64,000 nucleotides of DNA from Mesorhizobium sp. M4B.F.Ca.ET.203.01.1.1 (GCF_004791025.1 NZ_SRUO01000001.1:186001-250000), one strand, 5' to 3'. Counted from the stretch's first letter, positions 49,589 through 59,418 are shown. The notes: generated by a model not told the origin, from the sequence alone. Program-made: numbers and translations.

Positions 49589-50839
49589 ATGAAGAACGGG
49601 GTGGTCATTGTTGGTGCGGGTCACGCTGGCGTGCAAGCGGCGGCGAGCCTGCGCGAGGAAGGTTACGACGGCCCGGTCATCCTGATCGGCGACGAGAGCG
49701 AACTGCCCTACCACAAGCCGCCGCTGTCGAAGACCTTCATCAAGGACCCGAACGCAAAGCCGCAGCCCCTGCGCGGCGAAGCCTTCTATTCGGGCAGCGC
49801 CATCGACTACCGGCCGGGCGTCCGCATCGAGGCCATCGATGCCGGCGCCCGGAGGCTGGACCTATCGGGCGGCGGATCGCTCGCCTTCGATCACCTTGTC
49901 CTGGCGACCGGCGCCCGGCCGCGCCTGCTCAAGCTGCAAGGCTCGGAGCTTTCCGGCGTGGTGTCGCTGCGATCGCTGGCCGATGCGCGGCTGATCCGCG
50001 AGTTCAGCGCCCAAAGCGAGGATGTCGTCATCCTCGGCGGCGGCTTCATCGGCCTCGAGATCGCCGCCACGCTCAGGGCGGCAGGGCGCAATGTCACCGT
50101 CGTCGAAGCCGTCGACCGGCTGCTCGGGCGGGCGGTGGCGCCGGTCATCGCCAGTCATGTCAGGCAGCGCCTGGAAGCGATCGGCGTGCGGATTCTTACC
50201 GGCACCACCGTTGCCGGCCTGGAAGGCGAAGGCGGCCGTGTCTCGGCCGCGATCACATCCGGCGGCGAAAGGCTGCCGGCGCAGATGGTCATCATCGGCA
50301 TCGGCGTGGTGCCGAATGTCGAACTGGCCGAGTCCGCCGGCATCGCGATCGCCAACGGCATCCGCGTCGACCAGCAGATGCGCAGCTCGGTACCGGATAT
50401 CCTCGCCATCGGCGACGCCGCCTCCTACCGGCACTGGTTCACCGGCGCCGATGTGCGGCTGGAATCGGTGCAGAACGCCACCGACCAGGCGCGGCTTGCC
50501 GCGCGCACCATCCTTAACCACGCGGACGCCTATTCGGCAGTACCCTGGTTCTGGTCGGATATCGGCGACATGAAGCTGCAGATGGTCGGGCTGACCTCGG
50601 GCGGCGACAGCCATGTGGTGCTGGGCGACCTGGCCGAGAACAAGTTCTCGATCTACCACTATGCGGGCAGCCGGCTGCTCGGCATCGAATCCGTCAACCG
50701 CCCCGGCGACCATATGCTTGGCCGCAAGATGCTCGGCGCCGGCTTCTCGCCGACGCCGCAGGCCGTTGCCGGCGGGCCCGATGCGCTGAAGGCGGCGCTT
50801 GCCGCCTTCCAGGAGGAGCCCGCCAGGGCTGCAGGCTAG
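49589..50839 (+). CDS. FAD-dependent ferredoxin/rubredoxin reductase-like oxidoreductase
   Basis: The 416-residue protein has FAD motif VIVGAGHAGVQAAASLREEGY at 5-25, NAD motif VILGGGFIGLEIAATLRAAG, and ILAIGDAAS as the second FAD site. A C-terminal reductase domain follows (PWFWSDIGDMKLQMVGL). The pattern fits rhodocoxin/putidaredoxin reductases that pass electrons from NADH to a [2Fe-2S] ferredoxin. It is divergent from the imelysin-bfd-bfr cluster across the ICE, so a role as Bfd reductase is possible but unproven. Confidence 0.88.
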   Translation: MKNGVVIVGAGHAGVQAAASLREEGYDGPVILIGDESELPYHKPPLSKTFIKDPNAKPQPLRGEAFYSGSAIDYRPGVRIEAIDAGARRLDLSGGGSLAFDHLVLATGARPRLLKLQGSELSGVVSLRSLADARLIREFSAQSEDVVILGGGFIGLEIAATLRAAGRNVTVVEAVDRLLGRAVAPVIASHVRQRLEAIGVRILTGTTVAGLEGEGGRVSAAITSGGERLPAQMVIIGIGVVPNVELAESAGIAIANGIRVDQQMRSSVPDILAIGDAASYRHWFTGADVRLESVQNATDQARLAARTILNHADAYSAVPWFWSDIGDMKLQMVGLTSGGDSHVVLGDLAENKFSIYHYAGSRLLGIESVNRPGDHMLGRKMLGAGFSPTPQAVAGGPDALKAALAAFQEEPARAAG

Positions 50840-50844
50840 ACGCT

Positions 50845-50944
50845 CCAACCTCTCCCCGTGGAAGGGTCGCTGCGAAGCGACGGGGGGCATCAGCCCCACC
50901 CGGACCTTCGGTCCGACCTCCCCACAAGGGGGAGGCAGGGTTGG
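50845..50944. repeat. REP-like mosaic element with several hairpins
   Basis: The ends CCAACC and GGTTGG pair. Inside are GTCGCTGCGAAGCGAC (50866-50881), CGGACCTTCGGTCCG (50901-50915) and CCTCCCCACAAGGGGGAGG (50917-50935). It fills the gap between two convergent genes. Such units recur across rhizobial genomes and may help end transcription. Confidence 0.75.
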
Positions 50945-50946
50945 CG

Positions 50947-52224
50947 CTACGCGGCGCGCGCCTCGCGGATCGAGCTTTCCAGAATGTCGAGCGCCTCGTT
51001 CATGACGCTATCCTGGATGGTGATCGGCGACAGGAAGCGGATGACGTTGCCGTAGACGCCGCAGGTGAGCAGGATCAGGCCCTTGTCGAGCGCCTTGAGG
51101 CGCACCGCATTGGCGATTTCGGCCGAAGGCAGGCCCTTTTTCACATCGTTGAACTCGACCGCGTTCATGAAGCCGGGCCCCCTGATGTCGACGATCTCCG
51201 GCACGTCCTCGCGGATCGACTGCAGCCGCTGCTTCAGCCTGCTGCCCAGCGCATTGGCGCGGTCGCAAAGCTTTTCCTCCTCGATGACGTCGAGCACGGC
51301 GTTGGCGGCGGCGACGCCGATCGGGCTGCCGCCATAGGTGCCGCCGAGTCCGCCGGGGCCGGGCGCATCCATGATTTCGGCGCGTCCGGTGACCGCCGAC
51401 AGCGGGAAACCGCCGGCCAGGCTCTTGGCCATCGTGGTGATATCGGGCGCCACCTCATGATGGTCCATGGCGAACATCTTGCCGGTACGGGCAAAACCGG
51501 TCTGCACCTCGTCGGCGATCAGCAAAATGCCGTGCTGGTCGCAGACCTTGCGCAGCGCGGTCATGAAATCACGGGGCGCCTCGTAGAAACCGCCCTCGCC
51601 CTGCACCGGCTCGACGATGATGGCGGCAACGCGGGCGGGATCGACATCGGCCTTGAACAGCCTGTCGAGGGCGGCGAGCGAATCGGCGACCGTGACGCCA
51701 TGCAGCGCCACCGGGAACGGCGCGTGGAAGACATCGGCCGGCATGGCGCCGAAGCCGACCTTGTAGGGCACCACCTTGCCGGTCAGCGCCATGCCCATGA
51801 AGGTGCGGCCGTGGAAGCCGCCGGAAAAGGCGATGACGGCCGGGCGGCCAGTGGCGTTGCGGGCGATCTTGACCGCATTCTCGACCGCCTCGGCGCCAGT
51901 GGTGACGAAGATCGTCTTCTTGTCGAACTTGCCGGGCAGCAGGCCGTTCAGTCGTTCGGCCAGCCTGACATAGCTCTCATAGGGCACGACCTGGTGGCAG
52001 GTGTGAGTGAAGCGGTCGAGCTGCGCCTTGACCGCCTCGATCACCTTGGGGTGGCGGTGGCCGGTGTTGACGACGGCGATGCCGGACGCGAAGTCGATGT
52101 AGCGGCGTCCCTCGACATCCCAGATTTCCGAGTTCTCGGCGCGATCGGCATAGATCTGCGTGGTCATGCCGACGCCGCGCGAGATCGACTGGTTCTTGCG
52201 TTCGGAAATGGCTGAATTTTTCAT
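50947..52224 (-). CDS. gabT: 4-aminobutyrate aminotransferase
   Basis: PLP enzyme converting GABA and 2-oxoglutarate to succinate semialdehyde and glutamate. From the ATG at 52224, with GAGGG upstream, it is 425 residues. It has the class III signature LLIADEVQTGFARTGK (D238), and the PLP Lys is K267 in TTMAKSLAGGFPL. VTTGAEAVENAVKIAR binds the cofactor phosphate. The fold also fits other omega-transaminases (for example 5-aminovalerate). No gabD is next to it. Confidence 0.9.
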   Translation of the reverse strand: MKNSAISERKNQSISRGVGMTTQIYADRAENSEIWDVEGRRYIDFASGIAVVNTGHRHPKVIEAVKAQLDRFTHTCHQVVPYESYVRLAERLNGLLPGKFDKKTIFVTTGAEAVENAVKIARNATGRPAVIAFSGGFHGRTFMGMALTGKVVPYKVGFGAMPADVFHAPFPVALHGVTVADSLAALDRLFKADVDPARVAAIIVEPVQGEGGFYEAPRDFMTALRKVCDQHGILLIADEVQTGFARTGKMFAMDHHEVAPDITTMAKSLAGGFPLSAVTGRAEIMDAPGPGGLGGTYGGSPIGVAAANAVLDVIEEEKLCDRANALGSRLKQRLQSIREDVPEIVDIRGPGFMNAVEFNDVKKGLPSAEIANAVRLKALDKGLILLTCGVYGNVIRFLSPITIQDSVMNEALDILESSIREARAA

Positions 52225-52484
52225 CTCATCCCTCATCGGGCCATCCCTCGTCGAGACTAGGCCCGTTCTCGTTTGATGCCGTTGGCACCCGTTCTCGCCT
52301 TATTTAGCGTTTTCCTCAAGTCGGCACCATCGCCGGGCAATTGGGCCTGCTCGGCACGGTCGCTTGAACATAACCAGTCCGCCCCTGCGGCAGGACAGAG
52401 GTTTTCTTTTTTCGGAGATCGACTATCCTCGCGATCGTCCGCGGCGCCTGCCGTACCGGAGCGGCCCGCGCGGTTGAGGGAACC

Positions 52485-53624
52485 ATGAGCAGGAACGCGA
52501 CGCCTTCCGTCCGGCCGCTTCCGGTCAACGCCTTAAAACTGTTTTCTTTTCCTGGTTCCACGATGCTCGCCTGCGCCCTGGCGGCGCTGTCGCTCGCTGG
52601 GTGCCAGAAGCAGGAGGCAGCGGCAAAGAAATTGCCGATCATGGTGCGCGCCGAAACGGTCAGGATCGCCGACTACGCGCCACGCACCTCGCTGACCGGC
52701 GTGATCGCCGCGCGCACGCTGAACAACCTGTCTTTCCGGGTCGGCGGCCGGATCGCCGAGCGGCTCGTCGACGTCGGCCAGCATGTCGACAAGGACGCGG
52801 TGCTGGCCCGCATCGATCCGCAGGAGCAGGAATCCGACCTGCGCTCGGCGCAGGCCGATCTCGATGCCGCGCAGGCGCAGTTGACGCAGGCCGCCGCCGC
52901 CTTCGAGCGCCAGAAGACCTTGCTCGGCCAGGGTTTCACGACGCGGCGCGACTATGACACGGCCGACCAGACGCTGAAGGTGGCGCAAGGCAGCGTCGAT
53001 GCCGCGCAGAGCGCCTTCGCGAATGCCAAGGAGAACCTGTCCTTCACCGAGCTCAAGGCCGGCGCGGCGGGCTTCATCACCGCCCGCCAGGTCGAAGCCG
53101 GGCAAGTGGTGCAGGCGGCGCAGACCGTCTTCACCATCGCCGAGGACGGCGATCGCGACGCGGTGTTCAACGTCCAGGAAACGCTGGTCGCGCGGACGCC
53201 GCAAACGCCGGCGGTGACGATCACGCTGTTGTCCGACCCGCAGGTCAGGGCGATCGGCAAGGTGCGCGAGATCTCGCCGGCGGTCGATCCGGCCTCGGGA
53301 TCGATACGGGTCAAGGTCGCGATTCCCGACACGCCCGCCGCCATGCCGCTGGGCGCGGCCGTGATCGGCTCGGCCAGCGCCAAGCCGATCAAGGCGATCC
53401 TGCTGCCCTGGCAGGCGCTGACCTCGACCGACGGCAAGCCGGCGGTCTGGGTGGTAGACCCATCGACCAAGGCGGCGACGACGACGCCGGTCGTGGTGCT
53501 GGCCTTCGATTCCGGTGTGGTCGTCATCAGCAGAGGGCTTGAGGCAGGCCAGAGTGTCGTCACCAATGGCGGCCAGTTGCTCAGCCCCGGACAGGCGATC
53601 GAGATCGCGGGAGCAGGCCAATGA
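52485..53624 (+). CDS. RND efflux periplasmic adaptor lipoprotein, first of two
   Basis: Membrane-fusion protein of 379 residues with a lipoprotein signal; the lipobox LSLAGC puts the acylated Cys at 40. A start at Met27 would give a shorter signal. The lipoyl half-motif is FRVGGRIAERLVDVGQHVDKDAVLARIDP, then a coiled-coil hairpin rich in Ala/Gln (LDAAQAQLTQAAAAFERQ), then a beta-barrel region. Its stop overlaps the start of a second adaptor gene (ATGA). It would bridge the pump and an outer-membrane factor. Confidence 0.9.
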   Translation: MSRNATPSVRPLPVNALKLFSFPGSTMLACALAALSLAGCQKQEAAAKKLPIMVRAETVRIADYAPRTSLTGVIAARTLNNLSFRVGGRIAERLVDVGQHVDKDAVLARIDPQEQESDLRSAQADLDAAQAQLTQAAAAFERQKTLLGQGFTTRRDYDTADQTLKVAQGSVDAAQSAFANAKENLSFTELKAGAAGFITARQVEAGQVVQAAQTVFTIAEDGDRDAVFNVQETLVARTPQTPAVTITLLSDPQVRAIGKVREISPAVDPASGSIRVKVAIPDTPAAMPLGAAVIGSASAKPIKAILLPWQALTSTDGKPAVWVVDPSTKAATTTPVVVLAFDSGVVVISRGLEAGQSVVTNGGQLLSPGQAIEIAGAGQ

Positions 53625-54703
53625 AGCGGCTGCCGCCCGTGCTTGTGCCGGTCCTGCTGTTGCTTGCGCCGCTCGCCGGCTGCTCGCAATCGGAAGACAA
53701 GCCGCCCGAGATCATCCGGCCAGTGCTGTCGGTGGTGATCGAGCCGCGCACCATCCAGACCTTCGGCTTCGCCGGCTCGATCGAGCCGCAAGTCAGCGCC
53801 GACCTCTCCTTCCGCCTGCTCGGCCGCGTCGTCGCCCGCGACGTCAAGGTCGGCGACATCGTCACCAAGGGCACGACGATCGCAGCCCTCGACCCGACGG
53901 CGCTGGAGCTTGCGGTGCAGGCGGCCAAGGCCGAGCTTTCCAACGCCGAGGCGCAGTTCGCCAACGCCGCCGCCAGCGAGGAGCGCCAGCGCCAGCTGCT
54001 GGCCGCCGCCAACACCTCGCAGGCCGTCTTCGATGCCGCCCAGCAGGCGCGCAAAGCGGCCGAGGCCGGCGTCGAGCGGGCCAAGGCCTCGCTTGCCAAA
54101 TCGCAGGAGCAGCTCGGCTATGCGCGCCTGTTCTCGGATTTCGACGGTGTCGTCACCGCCGTCGGCGCCGAGGTCGGCCAGACCGTGTCGCCGGGTCAGA
54201 CGGTGGTCACCGTGGCGCGCTCGGACCTGCGCGAAGCGGTGGTCGACATCCCCGACCAGCTGACCGGCGACCTCGCCGCCGGCACGCCGTTCGAGGTCAT
54301 CCTGCAATCGCTGCCGACCATCCAGACCGAGGCTAAGCTGCGCGAGATGGCGCCGCAGGCCGAGGGCTCGACCCGCACCCGCCGCGTCCGCCTGACGCTG
54401 ACCGATCCGCCGGTAGCGTTCCGGCTCGGCTCGACGGTGACGGCGACACGCATGACCAAGGTCACACCGACGATCGAACTGCCGCTGTCGGCGCTGCTCG
54501 AGAAGGACGGGGCCGCCAAGGTCTGGATCGTCGACCCGAAGACGTCGAGCGTCAGCGCGCGCGAGATCAAAGTGGCTGCCAAGGGCGCCGCCACCTTCAC
54601 GGTCAGCGAAGGGCTCGAGGCCGGCATGCGCGTCGTCACCGCCGGCGTCCACAGTCTCGCCGAAGGACAGCTGGTCAAGCTACAAGAAGGGGGAGCCATA
54701 TGA
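53621..54703 (+). CDS. RND efflux periplasmic adaptor lipoprotein, second of two
   Basis: A second, distinct membrane-fusion protein of 360 residues. Its signal ends in LAPLAGC with acylated Cys21. The lipoyl half-motif is FRLLGRVVARDVKVGDIVTKGTTIAALDP, followed by an Ala-rich coiled-coil hairpin (AKAELSNAEAQFANAAASEER). It overlaps both neighbours by 4 bases. Paired adaptors for one pump resemble the TriAB adaptors of Pseudomonas TriABC. Confidence 0.9.
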   Translation: MKRLPPVLVPVLLLLAPLAGCSQSEDKPPEIIRPVLSVVIEPRTIQTFGFAGSIEPQVSADLSFRLLGRVVARDVKVGDIVTKGTTIAALDPTALELAVQAAKAELSNAEAQFANAAASEERQRQLLAAANTSQAVFDAAQQARKAAEAGVERAKASLAKSQEQLGYARLFSDFDGVVTAVGAEVGQTVSPGQTVVTVARSDLREAVVDIPDQLTGDLAAGTPFEVILQSLPTIQTEAKLREMAPQAEGSTRTRRVRLTLTDPPVAFRLGSTVTATRMTKVTPTIELPLSALLEKDGAAKVWIVDPKTSSVSAREIKVAAKGAATFTVSEGLEAGMRVVTAGVHSLAEGQLVKLQEGGAI

Positions 54704-57700
54704 AGGGCTTCAACCTCTCCGACTGGGCGCTCAACCATCGCTCGCTGGTGTGGTACTTCATGCTGGTCTTCGTCGCGGCCGGCGTGTCCGCCTATCTGAA
54801 CCTAGGCCGCGAGGAAGATCCCGCCTTCACCATCAAGACCATGCTGATCCAGGCCAATTGGCCCGGCGCCTCCGTCAACGAGACGGTGATGCAGGTGACG
54901 GATCGCATCGAGAAGAAGCTCGAGGAGCTCGACAGCCTCGACTATACCAAATCCGTCACCACCGCCGGCAAGACCGTCATCTTCGTCAACCTGAAGGACA
55001 CCACCAAGGCGCGCGATGTCGTGCCGACGTGGATTCAGGTGCGCAACATGGTCAACGACATCTGGCCGCAATTCCCGCAGGGCGTGGTCGGGCCGTTCTT
55101 CAACGACCGTTTCGGCGACGTTTTCGGCAACATCTACGCCTTCACCGCCGACGGGCTGACGCCGCGCCAGCTGCGCGATTATGTCGAGGATGTCCGCACC
55201 AAGATCCTGACCGTGCCGAACGCCGGCAAGGTCGACCTTGTCGGCGCCCAGGACGAGGCGATCTACCTCGAATTCTCGAGCCGCCAGATCGCGGCGCTCG
55301 GCCTCAACCAGCAGGCGATCGTGGCGAGCCTGCAGGCGCAAAACGCCATCACGCCGTCCGGCGTCATCCAGTCCGGACCGGAGCGCATCAGCGTGCGCGT
55401 CGGCGGCCAGTTCACCTCGGAAGAGAGCCTGCGCGCCATCAACCTGCGCGTCAACGACCGCTTCTTCCGGCTGAGCGACGTGGCGACGATCAGGCGCGGC
55501 TATGTCGACCCGCCGACGTCGCTGTTCCGCTTCAACGGCCAGGACGCCATCGCGCTCGCCATCGGCATGAAACCCAACGCCAATCTGCTGCAATTCGGCG
55601 AGGCCTTGCACGAGGAGATGAATAAGGTGCTGGCCGACCTGCCGGTCGGCGTCGGCGTGCATCTGGTCGCCGACCAGCCGGTGATCGTCGAGGAAGCGGT
55701 GTCGGGCTTCACCCGCGCCCTGTTCGAGGCGGTGGCCATCGTGCTTGCGGTGTCCTTCATCAGCCTCGGCATGCGCGCCGGCTTCGTCGTGGCGCTGTCG
55801 ATCCCGCTGGTGCTCGCCATCACCTTCACCGTCATGGCCTATCTCGGCATCTCGCTGCAGCGTATCTCGCTGGGCGCACTGATCATCGCGCTCGGCCTGC
55901 TGGTCGACGACGCCATGATCGCGGTCGAGATGATGGTGGCGCGGCTGGAGGTCGGCGACAACCTGCGCAAGGCGGCGACCTACGTCTACACCTCGACCGC
56001 CTTCCCGATGCTGACCGGCACGCTGGTGACGGTCGCCGGCTTCATCCCGATCGGCCTCAACAACAGCGCCGCCGGCGAATACACCTTCACGCTGTTCGTC
56101 GTCATCGCCGTGTCGCTGCTGGTGTCATGGATCGTGGCGGTGCTGTTCGCGCCGCTGCTCGGCGTCACCATCCTGCCGGCGACGATGAAGGCCAAGCATC
56201 ACGACCAGCCCGGACGCTTCACCTCGATGTTCCGGCGCGTGCTCGTCCTTTCGGTTCGCCGGCACTGGCTGACCATCATCGCGACGGTGCTGCTGTTCGC
56301 CGCCTCCATCGCCGGCTTCGGCCTCGTCCAGCAGCAGTTCTTCCCGCCGTCCGACCGGCCGGAGCTGATCGTCGACTGGAACCTGCCGCAGAATTCGTCG
56401 ATCACCGAGACGCGCGACCAGATGGAGCGCTTCGAAGGGCGCGCGCTGGTCGGCAATCCCGACATCGACCATTTCTCATCCTATATCGGCCAGGGCGCGG
56501 TGCGCTTCCTGCTGGCCTATGACGTGCAGCCGGCCAATCCCTATTTCGGCCAGACGGTCATCGTCACCAAGAGCATCGAGGCGCGCAACCGGGTCAAGCC
56601 GGCGCTGGAAAAGCTGCTGCGCGAGGAGTTCGTCGGCACCGATGCCTTCGTCAAGCCGCTCGAGCTCGGGCCGCCGGTCGGGCGCCCGGTGCAGTACCGT
56701 GTCGGCGGTCCCGACATCCAGACGGTGCGGGACCTGGCGCAGGAGTTCGCCGGCATCATTTCCGCCAACCCGCAGCTGGCGGCGCCCACTTTCGACTGGA
56801 ACGAGCCGCAGCGTATGCTGAGGGTCGACGTGCTGCAGGACAAGGCGCGCCAGCTCGGCATCACCTCCTCCGACATCGCCAGCGCGCTGAACAGCACGGT
56901 CGGCGGCGCCACCATCACCCAGCTGCGCGACGCCACCTATCTGATCGATGTCGTGACGCGCTCGCGCGAGGCCGATCGCGGCTCGGTCGCAACACTGCAG
57001 AACATGCAATTGCCGACCGGGACCGGCGATGCCATCCCGCTCGCCGCGGTGGCCAACATCCGCTACGAGCTCGAGCAGCCGACAGTGTGGCGGCGTGACC
57101 GGATTCCGACCATAACCGTGCGCGCCGGCCTGGTCGGCGACGTGCTGCCGGCCACTGTCGTCAACGAGCTGAAGCCGTCGGTCGACGCGTTCATCGCCAA
57201 GCTGCCGCCGGGCTATTCGGTCGAGACAGCGGGCTCTGTCGAGGAAAGCGCCAAAAGCCAGGGGCCGATCGCGGCCGTCGTGCCGTTGATGCTGTTCGTC
57301 ATGGCGACCATACTCATGGTGCAATTGCAAAGCTTCCAGCGCCTGTTCCTGGTCGTGGCGGTGGCGCCGCTCGGCCTGATCGGCGTGGTGGCGGCGCTGG
57401 TGCCGAGCGGCGCGCCGCTCGGCTTCGTCGCCATCCTCGGCGTGCTGGCGCTGATCGGCATCCTGATCCGCAACTCGGTGATCCTGATCGTGCAGATCGA
57501 GGACCTGGTCGCCGAAGGCAAGGACCGCTGGGCCGCCGTCATCGAGGCGACCGAGCACCGCATGCGGCCGATCGCGCTGACGGCAGCGGCGGCCAGCCTG
57601 GCGCTGATCCCGATCGCGCGCGAGGTGTTCTGGGGACCGATGGCCTATGCCATGATGGGCGGCATCATCGCCGGGACGGCGATCACGCTGCTGTTCCTGC

Positions 57701-57804
57701 CGGCGCTTTACGTGACGTGGTTCCGGATCAAGGAGCCGAAAGACCGGCGGCAAGACGGCGTGCATAGCGAGACGGTGTCAGAGAGTGGTGCGGCGCATTT
57801 GTGA
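54700..57804 (+). CDS. RND efflux pump permease
   Basis: The 1034-residue inner-membrane pump has the usual 12-helix architecture with two large periplasmic loops. The TM4 proton relay is D403-D404 in GLLVDDAMIAVEMM. It starts FNLSDWALNHRSLVWYFML, typical of the HAE-type subgroup that includes TriC-like pumps. It is translationally coupled to two adaptor lipoproteins. No outer-membrane factor or regulator gene is adjacent. The substrate is unknown. Confidence 0.95.
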   Translation: MKGFNLSDWALNHRSLVWYFMLVFVAAGVSAYLNLGREEDPAFTIKTMLIQANWPGASVNETVMQVTDRIEKKLEELDSLDYTKSVTTAGKTVIFVNLKDTTKARDVVPTWIQVRNMVNDIWPQFPQGVVGPFFNDRFGDVFGNIYAFTADGLTPRQLRDYVEDVRTKILTVPNAGKVDLVGAQDEAIYLEFSSRQIAALGLNQQAIVASLQAQNAITPSGVIQSGPERISVRVGGQFTSEESLRAINLRVNDRFFRLSDVATIRRGYVDPPTSLFRFNGQDAIALAIGMKPNANLLQFGEALHEEMNKVLADLPVGVGVHLVADQPVIVEEAVSGFTRALFEAVAIVLAVSFISLGMRAGFVVALSIPLVLAITFTVMAYLGISLQRISLGALIIALGLLVDDAMIAVEMMVARLEVGDNLRKAATYVYTSTAFPMLTGTLVTVAGFIPIGLNNSAAGEYTFTLFVVIAVSLLVSWIVAVLFAPLLGVTILPATMKAKHHDQPGRFTSMFRRVLVLSVRRHWLTIIATVLLFAASIAGFGLVQQQFFPPSDRPELIVDWNLPQNSSITETRDQMERFEGRALVGNPDIDHFSSYIGQGAVRFLLAYDVQPANPYFGQTVIVTKSIEARNRVKPALEKLLREEFVGTDAFVKPLELGPPVGRPVQYRVGGPDIQTVRDLAQEFAGIISANPQLAAPTFDWNEPQRMLRVDVLQDKARQLGITSSDIASALNSTVGGATITQLRDATYLIDVVTRSREADRGSVATLQNMQLPTGTGDAIPLAAVANIRYELEQPTVWRRDRIPTITVRAGLVGDVLPATVVNELKPSVDAFIAKLPPGYSVETAGSVEESAKSQGPIAAVVPLMLFVMATILMVQLQSFQRLFLVVAVAPLGLIGVVAALVPSGAPLGFVAILGVLALIGILIRNSVILIVQIEDLVAEGKDRWAAVIEATEHRMRPIALTAAAASLALIPIAREVFWGPMAYAMMGGIIAGTAITLLFLPALYVTWFRIKEPKDRRQDGVHSETVSESGAAHL

Positions 57805-57826
57805 GTCAAGTTGCGCGGCACAGAAG

Positions 57827-58573
57827 CTACGCCCTCACAAACCCCTCACTCGCCCTCAGCAGGTTGCGCGTATAGTCCTCGCTGACCCGGTGGCCGATCA
57901 ACTGGCTCGCGGTCAGCGTCTCCACTGCCTCGCCATTCTGCATCACCATCAGCCGCTCGCACATATGGGTGATGATGGCGAGGTCGTGGCTGACCATCAG
58001 GAAGGTCAGCTTGCGCCGCCGCCGCACCTCTTCGAGCAGGTTCAGCACCTCCGCCTGCACCGAGGCGTCGAGCGCCGAGGTCGGCTCGTCGAGGAGCAGG
58101 ATCGAGGGTTCGAGGATCAGCGCGCGGGCGATGGCGACGCGCTGGCGCTGGCCGCCGGAGAGCTGGTGCGCGTAGCGGAAGCGAAAACCATTGCCGAGAC
58201 CGACCTCGTCCAGCGCGCGTTCGATGCGCTTCTCGCCGTCGGCAAAGCCGTGGATGGCGAGCGGCTCCTGCAGCAGGCGGTCGACTGTCTGGCGCGGATG
58301 CAGCGAGCCATACGGATCCTGGAAGACCATCTGCACCTCGCGGTAGAAGCCCTTGTCGCGTTTCTTGCCCAGGGTCTTGCCGTTGACGGTGATGCTGCCG
58401 GAGGCGATCGGCGCCAAGCCGGCGATTGCCCTCAGAAGCGTCGATTTGCCGGAGCCGCTCTCGCCGACCAGCCCGTAGGACTCGCCTTCCCTGACCTCGA
58501 GGCTGACGCCCTTCAGCGCGCGAAAGCGATCGAAGATCACTTCCACTCCGTCGACGGAAAGCGCCGCGGTCAT
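57827..58573 (-). CDS. Peptide-type ABC transporter ATP-binding protein (OppF/DppF-like)
   Basis: The 248-residue ATPase has Walker A GESGSGKS at 37-44, signature LSGGQ at 138-142, Walker B SILLLDEPTSALD and the switch His in MVSHDLAI. The start at 58573 overlaps the previous gene's stop by 4 bases. It is the last gene of a five-gene ABC operon and forms the ATPase pair with the gene upstream. Confidence 0.92.
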   Translation of the reverse strand: MTAALSVDGVEVIFDRFRALKGVSLEVREGESYGLVGESGSGKSTLLRAIAGLAPIASGSITVNGKTLGKKRDKGFYREVQMVFQDPYGSLHPRQTVDRLLQEPLAIHGFADGEKRIERALDEVGLGNGFRFRYAHQLSGGQRQRVAIARALILEPSILLLDEPTSALDASVQAEVLNLLEEVRRRRKLTFLMVSHDLAIITHMCERLMVMQNGEAVETLTASQLIGHRVSEDYTRNLLRASEGFVRA

Positions 58574-59418
58574 GCAGCCCACTCCGGCTTGCGGTCGAGC
58601 ACCGGCAGCGGATGGCGCTCGAAGCCGATCCTCGGCATGCAGTTGAGCAGGCCGCGCGTATAGGGATGCCGGGCGTCGCGCAGCTCGGAAGCCTTGAGCT
58701 GCTCTACCACCTTGCCGGCATACATGACGATCACCCGGTCACAGAAGGACGAGACCAGGCGCAGATCGTGCGAGATGAAGATCAGGCCCATGCCGCGCTC
58801 GGCGACCAGCCTGTCGAGGATGTTCAGCACGTCGAGCTGCACGGTGACGTCGAGCGCCGAGGTCGGCTCGTCGGCGATCATCAGCTCCGGCCCGGCGATC
58901 AGCATCATGGCGATCATGGCGCGCTGGCCCATGCCGCCTGACACCTCGTGGGGGTGGAGGTCGAAGACGCGTTTGGGATCGCGGATCTGGACCGCCTCCA
59001 GCATGGCCAGCGCCCGCTCGCGCGCTTCGGCCCTGGATACGCGCTCGTGCGTGCGCAGCGTCTCGACGATCTGGCGGCCGATGCTCATCACCGGGTCGAG
59101 CGAATATTTCGGATCCTGCAGGATCATGGCGATGCGGTTGCCGCGCAGCGCCCGGCGCTGGCGCGACGGCATGGATAGCAGGTCGATGCCGTCAAAGCTG
59201 AGCTTCTTGGCCGAGACCTCGGCCTGCGGCGCGGTCAGGCCCATGATGGCGCGGCCGGTCTGCGATTTGCCGGAACCGCTCTCGCCGACGATGCCCAGCC
59301 GCTCGCGGCCGAGCGAGAAGGTGACGCCGCGCACCGCCTGGACCAGGCCGGTGCGGGTCGGGAAGGTGACCCGCAAATCGTCGACGTCGAGGAGTGGCCC
59401 CTTTGACTGCGCGCTCAT
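58570..59418 (-). CDS. Peptide-type ABC transporter ATP-binding protein (OppD/DppD-like)
   Basis: From the ATG at 59418 it is 282 residues. Walker A is GESGSGKS at 45-52, the signature is variant EVSGGMGQRA, Walker B is LMIADEPTSALDV, and the switch is FISHDLRL. The C-terminal extension HPYTRGLLNCMPRI is typical of the peptide/nickel branch. It overlaps the permease gene upstream by 4 bases and the second ATPase downstream by 4 bases. Confidence 0.92.
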   Translation of the reverse strand: MSAQSKGPLLDVDDLRVTFPTRTGLVQAVRGVTFSLGRERLGIVGESGSGKSQTGRAIMGLTAPQAEVSAKKLSFDGIDLLSMPSRQRRALRGNRIAMILQDPKYSLDPVMSIGRQIVETLRTHERVSRAEARERALAMLEAVQIRDPKRVFDLHPHEVSGGMGQRAMIAMMLIAGPELMIADEPTSALDVTVQLDVLNILDRLVAERGMGLIFISHDLRLVSSFCDRVIVMYAGKVVEQLKASELRDARHPYTRGLLNCMPRIGFERHPLPVLDRKPEWAA

